From NCBI GenBank assembly GCA_035524495.1, contig DATKOR010000092.1:1-33405 (forward strand): a DNA stretch of 33,405 nt. The letters run 5' to 3'. Position 1 is the stretch's first letter; every line of letters starts with the position of its first letter. A model generated the notes under the pieces. It was not told where the DNA came from and did not search any database. It saw nothing but the letters and a program-made list of their open reading frames with translations. Made by a program: the position numbers and the translations under genes. Source of the stretch: CAIKZZ01 sp035524495 (lineage in GTDB: Bacteria > Pseudomonadota > Gammaproteobacteria > Steroidobacterales > Steroidobacteraceae). Shown in pieces: positions 21,902 through 30,249 of the stretch.

Positions 21902-22821
21902 TGCACTGGACGCGGGTCCCCGAGGTCACGTTCGCGCCGGGCATCCGGATGCTGCGCGCGCTCTACGCCGCGTTCGGCCGGCGCGCGTTTCGCCTGGCGC
22001 TGTGGCCGGTGGTGCTCTGGTACGCGCTCGCGCGGCCGGCCGCGCGCCGCGCCTCGCTCGACTACCTCGCGCGCCTCGGGGCGGCGGGCGTCGCGGCGCC
22101 GGCGCCGCGGCTCGGCGGCGTGCTTCGGCACTACGCGGCCTTCGCCGAGGCGCTGCTCGACAAGCTCCTCGTCTGGGACGCGCGCCTCGATGCGCTCGAC
22201 TACGAGGTCGAGGGTGCCGACGTCGTCGAGCGCGCGCTCGCCGGCGGCCGCGGCGTGGTGATCGTCACGGCCCACGTCGGCAACTTCGAGCTCTGCCAGG
22301 TGCTCGCGACGCGCTACACGAAGGCGCGCGTCAACGTGCTGATGCACACCGGCAACGCCGAGCGCTTCAATGCGCTCCTGAAGCGCCGCCGGCTCGCCGG
22401 CCGGCTCGAACTGATCCCGCTCGCCGGGATGTCGCCCGCGACCGCGGCCGTCCTCGCGCAGCGCATCGACGCCGGCGAGCTCATCGCGATCGCCGGCGAC
22501 CGGCTGCTCTCGGGCGGCGCGGCCGAGTCGATGGCCGCGCCGTTCCTCGGCGCGCCGGCGCAGTTCCCGATCGGCCCGTACGTGCTCGCGAGCCTGCTCG
22601 AGTGCCCGCTGCTCGCGCTGTTTGCGACGCGGCGCGGCGAGCGCTACCGGGTGGCGGCGACGATGCTCGCGGAGCGGGTAGACTTGCCGCGGCAGGGGCG
22701 GCGCGAGGCGGTGCGGCCGTTCGTCGAGGCGTTCGCGGCACGGCTCGAGGCGGAGTGCCGCGCGGCGCCGCTGCAGTGGTTCAACTTCTATCCGTTCTGG
22801 GCGCCGCCAGGAGCCGGGTGA
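21901..22821 (+). CDS. LpxL/HtrB-like lipid acyltransferase
   Basis: 306 residues; its ATG shares one base with the preceding stop (TGATG). An N-terminal hydrophobic segment (LALWPVVLWYALA) anchors it. The late-acyltransferase motif H-x4-E is His125...Glu130 in IVTAHVGNFELCQVL. Further family segments are GELIAIAGDRLL (substrate aspartate/arginine motif), AAPFLGAPAQFPIGPYVLA and the end QWFNFYPFW. Related LpxL enzymes acylate lipid A from acyl-carrier protein. Here the enzyme probably attaches an acyl or polyene chain to the glycolipid-like carrier made by the neighbouring enzymes; this is inferred from context. Confidence 0.92.
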   Translation: MHWTRVPEVTFAPGIRMLRALYAAFGRRAFRLALWPVVLWYALARPAARRASLDYLARLGAAGVAAPAPRLGGVLRHYAAFAEALLDKLLVWDARLDALDYEVEGADVVERALAGGRGVVIVTAHVGNFELCQVLATRYTKARVNVLMHTGNAERFNALLKRRRLAGRLELIPLAGMSPATAAVLAQRIDAGELIAIAGDRLLSGGAAESMAAPFLGAPAQFPIGPYVLASLLECPLLALFATRRGERYRVAATMLAERVDLPRQGRREAVRPFVEAFAARLEAECRAAPLQWFNFYPFWAPPGAG

Positions 22822-22822
22822 G

Positions 22823-23428
22823 ATGCGATTGTCCCGCGCGTCGTGGTGGCTGATGCTCGCGCTCGCGCCGGCGGCCGAGGGTGCGGAGCTGCTGCACGAG
22901 GTCGAGTCGCGGCTCGAGCACGCGCGCGTCACGCGCGGCGAGTTCGTCGAGGAGAAGCGACTGGTCGGCGTCGAGCGGCCGCTGAAGGGCCGCGGCAGCT
23001 TCCTCGTCGACCGCGAGCGCGGCGTGCTGTGGCGCACGCTCGCGCCCTTCCCGAGCGTCCTCAAGATCACCCGCGGCGAGATCGTGCAGACCGACGGCAA
23101 GCAGGTGCTGATGCGCCTCGCGGCCGAGCGCGAGCCGGCGGTCAAGGCGGTGAGCGCGGTGCTGTTCGCGACCTTCGCCGCCGACCTCGGCGCGCTCGCG
23201 CAGTACTTCGACTTCGCGGGCGGAGTCGACGGCGGGCGCTGGCACCTGAAGCTGACGCCCAAGGAGCCCGGCCTCGCGCGCGTGATCCGCGTCCTCGAGC
23301 TCGACGGCGCGCAGAGCGTGCGGCACGTCGACCTGACCGCGACCAGCGGCGACCTCCTGCACCTCGAGTTCCGGCAGGTCGAGAGCGCGGGCGCCCCGAC
23401 CGCCGCGGAAACCGCCGAACTTGACTAG
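22823..23428 (+). CDS. LolA-like outer membrane lipoprotein carrier protein
   Basis: 201 residues, one base after the previous stop. The Sec signal MRLSRASWWLMLALAPAAEG is followed by the LolA-type half-barrel: ARVTRGEFVEEKRLVGVERPLKGRGSFLVD, GVLWRTLAPFPSVLKITRGEIVQ and RVLELDGAQSVRHVDLTATSGD. It lacks a lipobox and is soluble in the periplasm. In this pathway it is thought to shuttle the lipid-linked polyene from the inner-membrane exporter to the outer membrane, as LolA does for lipoproteins. The gene overlaps the exporter start by eight bases (TTGACTAG), so it and the exporter are translationally coupled. Confidence 0.92.
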   Translation: MRLSRASWWLMLALAPAAEGAELLHEVESRLEHARVTRGEFVEEKRLVGVERPLKGRGSFLVDRERGVLWRTLAPFPSVLKITRGEIVQTDGKQVLMRLAAEREPAVKAVSAVLFATFAADLGALAQYFDFAGGVDGGRWHLKLTPKEPGLARVIRVLELDGAQSVRHVDLTATSGDLLHLEFRQVESAGAPTAAETAELD

Positions 23429-25709
23429 GGTCCTGGGCGCCGCCTGGCTCCTCGCCTGCCTCGGCATCGCCGGCTGGCTGCTGGAGAGCGGCGCCGCGCT
23501 TCGCGCGCGGGTCGACACCGACCTCTTCGCGCTGCTGCCGTCGGATTCGCGCGACCCGGTTGCCGAGGCCGCGCTCGCGGCGATGGCGAAGGCCGGCGAG
23601 CGGCAGCTCGTGGTGCTCGTCGGCCACGCGGACGCCGCGCGCGCCGCCGCCGCGGCGCGAACGATCTCCGCGGGCCTCGCCGGCGCGCCGCTGCACGCGA
23701 GCGCCGCCGCGGACGCGGTCGGTGCGTTCGCGACGTTCTACGCCACCTACCGCGCGGGACTGCTGTCGGGCGAGGACCGCAAGCGCCTCGCGGCCGACGA
23801 CGCAGCGGCGCTCTTCGCCAAGCGCGCGCTCGCCGCCGCCTATGCGCCGCTCGCGGGCTCGGCGCTGCCGTGGAGCGCCGACCCGTTCGGGCTCTATGCC
23901 GGCTGGCTCGCCGAGCAGGCGGCGACGACGCGAGTGCGTCCGGTCGGCGGACAGCTCGTGGTCGAGTCCGACGGCCTCAGCTACGTCGTGCTGCCCTACG
24001 AGCTCGACGGCAGCGCGTTCGCGTCGCCGACGCAACGCGCCGTCACGACGAAGCTCGCCGCCGCGATCGGCGCGGCGCAGCGCGCCGACCCGGCGGTCAC
24101 GGTGCTGCGCGCCGGCATCGTGCTGCACGCGGCGGCCGCGGCCGAGGCCGCCGACCGCGAGATGTCGCTGATCGGCATCGGCTCGACGCTCGGCGCACTG
24201 CTGCTCGTCGTCGTCGTGTTCCGGGGCCTGCGGCCCGCGGCGCTCCTCGTGCTCTCGCTCGCGACCGGCACGCTGCTCGCGATCGCCGTCAGCTTCGCGC
24301 TCTTTGCGCGCGTGCACGCGCTGACGCTCGTGTTCGGCGCGAGCCTCGTGGGCGTCGCGGTCGACTACAGCCTGCTCGCGCTCGGCGCCTCGATCGGCGC
24401 CGCCGAGGCGGTCGGCGAGCGCTACCGGCGGCTCTTCCCGGCGCTCGCGCTCGCGCTCGCAACGACGCTGGTCGGCTATCTCGCGCTCGCGGTGACGCCG
24501 TTCCCCGGCCTCGTGCAGATGGCGGCGTTCTCGGCCGCGGGGATCCTCGGGGCGTGGCTGACGGTCGTGCTGTGGTTCCCGCGGCTCGGGCCGCGCTCGA
24601 TCCCGGAATCCCCCGCGGCCCGGCGCATCGCGGCGCTGCTCGCCCGCTGGCCGCGGCTCGGCCTGCGCGCCTGGCCGGCCGCCGCGGCGCTCGCCGCGCT
24701 CGCCCTCGTCGGCCTGGCACGGCTCTCGGCCGACGACGACGTCCGCTCGCTGGTGCGGCCGGATCCGACGCTGCTCGCCGAGCAGCTGGCGGTCGGCCGG
24801 ATCCTCGACCTGCCGAGTCCGGCGCAGTTCTTCGTCGTCGAGGGCGCCGACGCCCAGGCGACGCTCGCGGCCGCCGAGGAACTCGGCGCGGCGCTCGACG
24901 GGTTCATCGCGTCCGGGCACCTGACGGGCTACGACAGCGTCGCGCGCTGGGTACCGTCGGCGCAACGCCAGGCGACGGACCGGCGGCGGGTGCGCGGCGC
25001 GCTCTACGGCCCGGACGGGGCGCTCGCGCGGGTCGCCGCGGCGACGGGACTCGATCCGTCGCGCCTGGCCGCGGCCGAGGCGCCGACGCTCGACGTCGCG
25101 AGCTGGCTCGCGGATCCTGTGTCGATGCCGTTTCGCCACCTGTGGCTCGGCGCGCAGCCGGGCGGCGGCTACGCGACGCTGGTGCTCGTCAAGGGCCTCG
25201 GCGATGCCGCGACCGCGGCCGCGCTCGCCGGGCTCGCCGGCCCCGGCGTGCGTTACGTCGACAAGCCGGCCGGCATCTCGCAGCTCCTCAGGCAGCAGCG
25301 TGAGCGCCTCGCGCTCCTGCTCGTCGCCGGCTACGCGCTTGCGGCGCTCCTGCTCTGGCTGCGCTACCGGACGGACAGCTGGCGCGTGCTCGCGCCGACC
25401 GCGATCGCGACGCTGCTGGTGCTCGCCGTGCACGGCCTCGCCGGCATCAGGGTGGGGCTGCTGACGCTGATTGCGCTGCTGCTGCTCCTCGGCATGGGCG
25501 TCGACTACGGCATCTTTCTCAAGGAACGGCCGGCCGACGGACGGATGTTCGTCGCGATCTGCCTGTCGGCACTCGCGACGCTGCTGTCGTTCGGGCTGCT
25601 CGCATTCAGCGCGACCCCGGCGCTGCACGCGTTCGGGCTCGCGACGCTGCTCGGCACCGGCTGCGTGTGGCTGATTGCGCCGGTGTTCCGCCCGGGCGCG
25701 CGCACTTGA
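23421..25709 (+). CDS. MMPL/RND-family exporter of the aryl polyene pathway
   Basis: 762 residues from a TTG at 23421 that overlaps the previous stop. The layout is one N-terminal helix (AAWLLACLGIAGWLLESGA), a large periplasmic loop, helices 2-6 (about 250-395), helix 7 near 420, a second periplasmic loop, and helices 8-12 to the end. The RND/MMPL hallmarks are VGVAVDYSLL (about residues 310-318) and the repeat copy LGMGVDYGIFL (about 689-699), whose aspartates relay protons in the family. It probably moves the polyene lipid or its precursor out of the inner membrane and passes it to the LolA-like protein. The gene ends overlapping the DUF3261 start. Confidence 0.93.
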   Translation: MTRVLGAAWLLACLGIAGWLLESGAALRARVDTDLFALLPSDSRDPVAEAALAAMAKAGERQLVVLVGHADAARAAAAARTISAGLAGAPLHASAAADAVGAFATFYATYRAGLLSGEDRKRLAADDAAALFAKRALAAAYAPLAGSALPWSADPFGLYAGWLAEQAATTRVRPVGGQLVVESDGLSYVVLPYELDGSAFASPTQRAVTTKLAAAIGAAQRADPAVTVLRAGIVLHAAAAAEAADREMSLIGIGSTLGALLLVVVVFRGLRPAALLVLSLATGTLLAIAVSFALFARVHALTLVFGASLVGVAVDYSLLALGASIGAAEAVGERYRRLFPALALALATTLVGYLALAVTPFPGLVQMAAFSAAGILGAWLTVVLWFPRLGPRSIPESPAARRIAALLARWPRLGLRAWPAAAALAALALVGLARLSADDDVRSLVRPDPTLLAEQLAVGRILDLPSPAQFFVVEGADAQATLAAAEELGAALDGFIASGHLTGYDSVARWVPSAQRQATDRRRVRGALYGPDGALARVAAATGLDPSRLAAAEAPTLDVASWLADPVSMPFRHLWLGAQPGGGYATLVLVKGLGDAATAAALAGLAGPGVRYVDKPAGISQLLRQQRERLALLLVAGYALAALLLWLRYRTDSWRVLAPTAIATLLVLAVHGLAGIRVGLLTLIALLLLLGMGVDYGIFLKERPADGRMFVAICLSALATLLSFGLLAFSATPALHAFGLATLLGTGCVWLIAPVFRPGART

Positions 25710-26239
25710 GCGTGCGCGGCGCACTCGCGCTCGCCCTCGCCGCGCTCGCCGGTTGCGCGGCGCTCCTTGCCCCGCCGCTGCTGCGCGTGCCGCTGCGCGA
25801 GCTTGGCGAGCCGCGCACGCTCGAGCAGCGCCTGACGCTGACGCGGCACGGGCGCTCGGTCGTGCTGGACGGCGTCGCCGACGTCTCGGCGGCGCGCGTG
25901 CAGCTGATCGCGACGACGCTCGGCGTGCGGCTCTACGCGCTCGAGTACGACGGGGCGCGCGTGCGTGCGCAGCCGACCGGCGTGCCGAACGGCGGCCTGC
26001 CGCCGTCGGCGGCGCTCGACGACTTCCTGATGCTGTATGCGCCGGCCGCGGCGCTCGAGCGCGCGCTGCCCGACGACTTGCGGCTGGTTGCGGCCGAGGG
26101 CGGGCGGGCGCTGTACCGCGGCGACCGGCTGCTGGTGTCGGTCACGTACGAGAGCGCCGATCCCGCGAACGGTCGCAGCCGGCTGCGCAACGCCGCGCTC
26201 GACTATGATCTCGTCGTGGATTCGGCGGTCGTGCAGTGA
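25706..26239 (+). CDS. DUF3261 lipoprotein of the aryl polyene pathway
   Basis: About 177 residues. The frame is open further up, but the TTG at 25706 (or GTG at 25712), which overlaps the exporter stop, places a signal with lipobox at once: ALALALAALAGCAAL. It is therefore a lipidated envelope protein. The mature part is beta-rich: LEQRLTLTRHGRSVVLDGVADV, QLIATTLGVRLYALEYDGARV, and then SAALDDFLMLYAPAAAL. DUF3261 proteins occur almost only in aryl polyene-like clusters, beside the LolA and MMPL proteins, and probably receive the product in the outer membrane, in a LolB-like way. That role is inferred from context. Confidence 0.86.
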   Translation: MSVRGALALALAALAGCAALLAPPLLRVPLRELGEPRTLEQRLTLTRHGRSVVLDGVADVSAARVQLIATTLGVRLYALEYDGARVRAQPTGVPNGGLPPSAALDDFLMLYAPAAALERALPDDLRLVAAEGGRALYRGDRLLVSVTYESADPANGRSRLRNAALDYDLVVDSAVVQ

Positions 26240-27408
26240 ACTTCTACTTGTCGGAACCGGCCGTCGTGTGCGCGCTCGGCGCCGACCTTGCGACCATCCG
26301 CGAGCGGCTGTTCGCGGGCCTGAGCCCGGGTCTCGTAGTCACCGAGGCCTACAGCCCCGGGCGGCCGCTGACGGTCGGCATCGCCGCGGTCGGCGAGCAG
26401 CCGCCCGACACTGCGCTGCGCCACCGATCGCGCAACAACCGGCTGATTTCACTCGCGCTCGCGGCGCTGCGGCCGCGCCTCGCGCGCCTGCTCGCGAGGG
26501 TGCCGCCGCACCGGATCGCGGTCGTGCTCGGCACCAGCACCTCGGGCATGGAGGAGACCGAGCAGGCGGTCGCGGCGTATGCCTCGCAGGGGGCATTGCC
26601 TTCAGGATTTCACCTAGGCCAGCAGGAGCTCGGCTCGGGCGCATGGTTCATCGCCGAGACGCTCGGCCTCACCGGCCCCGCGTACACGGTCTCGACCGCC
26701 TGCTCCTCGAGCGCCAAGGCGCTCGCGAGCGGCGCGCGGCTGCTGCAGGCGGGGCTCGCCGATGCGGTGATCGCCGGCGGCGCCGACACCCTGTGCCGCT
26801 TCACGGTGGCCGGGTTCGCCGCGCTCGAGGCCGTGAGCTCCGGGCGCTGCAATCCGTTCTCGCTGAACCGCAACGGCATCAACATCGGCGAGGGCGCGGC
26901 GCTGTTCGTGCTCGGCTGCGAGCCCGAGGCCGTGCGCCTGAGCGGCTGGGGCGAGGCCTCGGACGGCTATCACGTGTCGGCGCCCGACCCCGAAGGCCAC
27001 GGTGCGCGCCTCGCGATCGAGGGGGCGCTGGCGCGCGCCGGAGGCGCGGCCGCGGCGCGGATCGGCTACGTGAACCTGCACGGCACCGGAACACGGCAGA
27101 ATGACGCCATGGAAAGCCGCGTCGTCGCCGATCTCTTGCCCGGGGTGCCGGCGAGCTCGACGAAGCCGCTGACCGGCCACACGCTCGGGGCGGCCGGCGC
27201 GGTCGAGGCGGCGTTCTGCTGGCTGACGCTGACCGATCCTGATGGCCGGCTGCCGCCGCACGTCTACGACGGGGTCGCTGATCCCGCGCTCGCGCCGCTC
27301 GCGCTCATTCCGCCGGGCACCCGCCAGGGCAGCGCGCCGCGGGCGGCCCTGACGACCTCGTTCGCGTTCGGCGGCAGCAACGCGGCGCTCGTGCTGGAGC
27401 GCGCATGA
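26236..27408 (+). CDS. apeO: Beta-ketoacyl-ACP synthase (active partner of the chain-length factor)
   Basis: 390 residues from a GTG that overlaps the previous stop. The full ketosynthase set is present: nucleophile Cys156 in VSTACSSSAKALASG, His282 in VNLHGTGT, Lys309 in STKPLTGH and His315 in LTGHTLGAAGA. The glycine-rich end SFAFGGSNAALVL completes the thiolase fold. It condenses malonyl-carrier units on the aryl chain. In described clusters this enzyme pairs with the cysteine-less subunit encoded at the start of the operon, forming the chain-length-controlling dimer. Several in-frame neighbours overlap by four bases, so the four last biosynthetic genes form a tightly coupled block. Confidence 0.94.
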   Translation: MNFYLSEPAVVCALGADLATIRERLFAGLSPGLVVTEAYSPGRPLTVGIAAVGEQPPDTALRHRSRNNRLISLALAALRPRLARLLARVPPHRIAVVLGTSTSGMEETEQAVAAYASQGALPSGFHLGQQELGSGAWFIAETLGLTGPAYTVSTACSSSAKALASGARLLQAGLADAVIAGGADTLCRFTVAGFAALEAVSSGRCNPFSLNRNGINIGEGAALFVLGCEPEAVRLSGWGEASDGYHVSAPDPEGHGARLAIEGALARAGGAAAARIGYVNLHGTGTRQNDAMESRVVADLLPGVPASSTKPLTGHTLGAAGAVEAAFCWLTLTDPDGRLPPHVYDGVADPALAPLALIPPGTRQGSAPRAALTTSFAFGGSNAALVLERA

Positions 27409-27848
27409 CGCCGCCGATCGAGACGCTGGTGCCGCACGCGCACCCGGCACTGCTCCTCGACCGGGTCGTCGAGGTGCACGGTGACCGGCTTGTGACAGAG
27501 ACCGAGATCCGGGAGGACAATCCCTATTGCGAGGCCGGCCGGGTCGGTGCGTGGATCGGCATCGAGCTGATCGCGCAGAGCATCGCGGCGCTCGCCGGGA
27601 TCGATGCGCACCGGGCGGGGCGGCCGGTCCGGGTCGGATTCCTGCTCGGCACGCGGCGCTATCGCGCGAGCGTGGCGTCATTTGCCGTCGGAGAGCGGCT
27701 GAGGATCGAGGCGACGCGGGAATTCCAGAGCGAGGACGGGCTCGGAGCGGCGCGCGGCCGGGTGCTCGCCTCCGACGGGCGCGTCGTGGGCGAGGGAGTC
27801 CTCACGGTCTACCAGCCGGCGCGGCCGGAGGACGTGATCGGTCGATGA
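27405..27848 (+). CDS. apeP: 3-hydroxyacyl-ACP dehydratase, hotdog fold
   Basis: 147 residues, overlapping the ketosynthase gene by four bases (ATGA). The fold is FabA/FabZ-like but diverged: LVPHAHPALLLDRVVEV with the catalytic-region histidine, then GAWIGIELIAQSIAALAGID for the hot-dog helix, and GFLLGTRRYRASVASF. It matches the ApeP-type dehydratase that works with the ApeI domain as a heterodimer, removing water from each beta-hydroxy unit so that the chain stays conjugated. Its partner domain here is the C-terminal part of the fused ligase protein. Confidence 0.92.
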   Translation: MTPPIETLVPHAHPALLLDRVVEVHGDRLVTETEIREDNPYCEAGRVGAWIGIELIAQSIAALAGIDAHRAGRPVRVGFLLGTRRYRASVASFAVGERLRIEATREFQSEDGLGAARGRVLASDGRVVGEGVLTVYQPARPEDVIGR

Positions 27849-28573
27849 GCGCACGGGGGGTACTGGTGACCGGATCGAGCCGCGGCATCGGGCGCGCCAT
27901 CGCGCTGCGTCTGGCCGCCGATGGCTTCGACGTCATCGTGCACTGCCGCTCGCGGCGCGCCGAGGCCGGGGAGACCGCGGTCTCGATCCGCGCACTCGGC
28001 CGCAGCGCGCGCGTGCTCGTCTTCGACGTCGTCGACCGCGACGCGACGCGCGCCGCGCTCGAGGCGGAGGTGGCCGAGCACGGCGCGCCGTACGGCGTCG
28101 TCTGCAACGCCGGCATCGCCGCCGACAATGCCTTTCCGGCGCTCAGCGACGCCGACTGGGACCGCGTGATCGACACGAGCCTGAACGGCTTCTACAACGT
28201 GCTGCGCCCGCTCGTGATGCCGATGATCGGGCGGCGCCGCGGCGGGCGGATCGTCACGCTCGCCTCGGTGTCGGGACTCGTCGGCAACCGCGGCCAGGTC
28301 AACTACAGCGCCGCGAAGGCGGGCGTCATCGGCGCCACCAAGGCGCTCGCCCTCGAGCTCGCCAAGCGTGGGATCACCGTCAACTGCGTCGCGCCCGGGC
28401 TCATCGAGACCGACATGGTCGATCAGGCGCTCGCCGCCGAGATCGTGCCGCTGATCCCGGCGCGGCGCATCGGCCGGCCCGAGGAGGTCGCGGCGGCGGT
28501 CAGCTACCTGTTTCGCGACGAGGCGGCCTACGTGACCCGCCAGGTGCTGTCGGTCAACGGCGGTCTCGCATGA
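27845..28573 (+). CDS. apeQ: 3-ketoacyl-ACP reductase (FabG-like SDR)
   Basis: 242 residues, ATGA overlap with the dehydratase gene. Short-chain dehydrogenase motifs are complete: cofactor loop VTGSSRGIGRAIA with the basic RSRR segment favouring NADPH, CNAGIAADN, the catalytic serine in LASVSGLVGNRGQ, Tyr-x3-Lys in VNYSAAKAGVIGATKALALE, and APGLIETDM. The C-terminus SVNGGLA is typical of FabG. It reduces each beta-keto group on the carrier-bound chain before dehydration. Cytoplasmic, presumably a tetramer. Confidence 0.94.
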   Translation: MSARGVLVTGSSRGIGRAIALRLAADGFDVIVHCRSRRAEAGETAVSIRALGRSARVLVFDVVDRDATRAALEAEVAEHGAPYGVVCNAGIAADNAFPALSDADWDRVIDTSLNGFYNVLRPLVMPMIGRRRGGRIVTLASVSGLVGNRGQVNYSAAKAGVIGATKALALELAKRGITVNCVAPGLIETDMVDQALAAEIVPLIPARRIGRPEEVAAAVSYLFRDEAAYVTRQVLSVNGGLA

Positions 28574-29799
28574 AGCGCGTCGTCGTCACCGGCATGGGCG
28601 GCATCAGCCCGATCGGCGCCGACTGGCCGTCGGTCGAGCGCCGGCTGCGCGCGTGCCAGAACGCCGTGCGCCACATGCCGGACTGGGACGTCTACCAGGG
28701 GCTCCTGACGCGCCTGGCCGCACCGGCGGCGCCGTTCGAGCTGCCCGCGGATCGCTATACGCGCAAGGCGACGCGCAGCATGGGGCGCGTGTCGCTGCTG
28801 GCATGCCGGGCCTCCGAGCTCGCGCTCGCCGACGCGGGACTCCTGGACGACCCGTTCCTGCGCGGCGGCCGCGTCGGCGTCGCCTACGGATCCTCGACCG
28901 GCAGCACCGCGGCGGTGCGCGACTTCGCGGGCATGCTCGAGTACAAGACGACCGCCGGGCTCAACGCGACCACCTACATCCGGATGATGTCGCACACGAC
29001 CGCGGTCAACATCGCGGTGTTCTTCGGCCTGACCGGCCGCGTGATCACGACCTCGAGCGCCTGCACCTCCGGCAGCCAGGGCATCGGCTACGCCTGCGAG
29101 GCGATCCGCCACGGCTATGCGACCGCCATGGTCGCGGGCGGCGGGGAGGAGCTGTGCCCGACCGAGGCCGCGGTGTTCGACACGCTGTTCGCGACCAGCA
29201 CCAAGAACGACACCCCGTCGTTGACGCCGCGGCCGTTCGATGCCGATCGCGATGGGCTCGTGCTCGGCGAGGGCGCCGGGACGCTCGTGCTCGAGGAGCT
29301 CGAGCACGCGCGCGCGCGTGGCGCACGCATCTACGCCGAACTCGTCGGCTTCGGCACCAACTGCGACGGCGCGCACGTCACGCAGCCAAGCGCCGAGACG
29401 ATGGCCGAGGCGATGCGCCTCGCGCTCGGCAACGCGGGGCTGCCGGCCTCGGCGATCGGCTACGTCAACGCCCACGGGACCGCAACGCAGCAAGGCGACG
29501 TCGCCGAGTCGATCGCGACGGCGGCGATCTTCGGCAACCGGATGCCGATCAGCTCGCTGAAGAGCTACATGGGCCACACGCTCGGGGCCTGCGGCGCGCT
29601 CGAGGCGTGGATGACCATCGGCATGATGCGCGCCGGCTGGTACGCCCCGACCGTGAACCTCGCGCACGTCGACCCGCGGTGTGCGCCGCTCGACTATCTG
29701 ACCGGCAGCGGGCGGGCGATTGATCTCGAGTATGTGATGAGCAACAATTTTGCCTTCGGCGGCATCAATACCTCCCTGATCTTTCGCCGCCAAGGATAG
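28570..29799 (+). CDS. apeR: Beta-ketoacyl-ACP synthase, second complete ketosynthase
   Basis: 409 residues, four-base overlap with the reductase gene. Catalytic residues: Cys165 in TTSSACTSGSQGIGYA, His302 in NAHGTATQQGD, and His336 in YMGHTLGACGA, with the final NNFAFGGINTSLIF. It begins in the FabF manner with VVVTGMGGISPIG. In described aryl polyene systems this enzyme does the first condensation or acts with the carriers independently of the other pair. Together with the ApeO-like enzyme it gives the cluster two catalytically complete ketosynthases and one cysteine-less partner. Confidence 0.94.
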   Translation: MKRVVVTGMGGISPIGADWPSVERRLRACQNAVRHMPDWDVYQGLLTRLAAPAAPFELPADRYTRKATRSMGRVSLLACRASELALADAGLLDDPFLRGGRVGVAYGSSTGSTAAVRDFAGMLEYKTTAGLNATTYIRMMSHTTAVNIAVFFGLTGRVITTSSACTSGSQGIGYACEAIRHGYATAMVAGGGEELCPTEAAVFDTLFATSTKNDTPSLTPRPFDADRDGLVLGEGAGTLVLEELEHARARGARIYAELVGFGTNCDGAHVTQPSAETMAEAMRLALGNAGLPASAIGYVNAHGTATQQGDVAESIATAAIFGNRMPISSLKSYMGHTLGACGALEAWMTIGMMRAGWYAPTVNLAHVDPRCAPLDYLTGSGRAIDLEYVMSNNFAFGGINTSLIFRRQG

Positions 29800-29805
29800 G
29801 CCCCC

Positions 29806-30249
29806 ATGTCGGTTCGATTGCTGCTGTCGTGCGCCGCGGGCGCGCTCCTCCTCACGTCCGTCGCGCAGGCGCGCGACACCACGCTGCACCTGCCGATCAA
29901 GGAAGTGCTGGAGGACGCCGAGGCCAAGGCCAAGCTCGGCACCGACATCGCGCTGTTCTTCGGCAAGCAGGCGACCCCGCCGGCCGCGCAGAGCCTCGGC
30001 GAGGGTCTGACCAACAAGAAGACCAATGCGTTCGGCAAGCCCGACGAGACCGCCTGCCGGTGGGCGATGCTGTCGGCGCTGGTGCAGCTCGTCGAGCGCG
30101 CGCGCGAGCTCGGCGCCGACGCCGTCGTCGAGATCAAGAGCGACTACAAGAAGGTCGAGTTCGTCAGCGACACCGAGTACGAGTGTCATGCGGGCGGCGT
30201 GATGGCGGGCGTCGCCCTGAAGGGCCGGTTCGTCAAGCTCAAGAAGTGA
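29806..30249 (+). CDS. Small exported protein of the 'excinuclease ATPase subunit'-named family
   Basis: 147 residues, seven bases after the ketosynthase gene. A Sec signal (MSVRLLLSCAAGALLLTSVAQA) precedes a mature part LPIKEVLEDAEAKAKLGTDIALFFG, then KPDETACRWAMLSALVQLVERARELGADAVVEIKS and CHAGGVMAGVALKGRFVKL. The last part resembles the YbjQ/heavy-metal-binding-like fold (a helix followed by GADAVVxI). Database names calling this family an excinuclease subunit are misleading; it has no ATPase motif. The protein probably sits in the periplasm. It is a frequent companion in aryl polyene clusters, with no demonstrated role that I know. Confidence 0.82.
   Translation: MSVRLLLSCAAGALLLTSVAQARDTTLHLPIKEVLEDAEAKAKLGTDIALFFGKQATPPAAQSLGEGLTNKKTNAFGKPDETACRWAMLSALVQLVERARELGADAVVEIKSDYKKVEFVSDTEYECHAGGVMAGVALKGRFVKLKK

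Noticed and set aside
23142..25724. Minus-strand open frame of 860 codons opposite the MMPL exporter
   Set aside because: Arg/Glu/Gln-rich noise antisense to a gene with clear exporter motifs; no ribosome site or family match.
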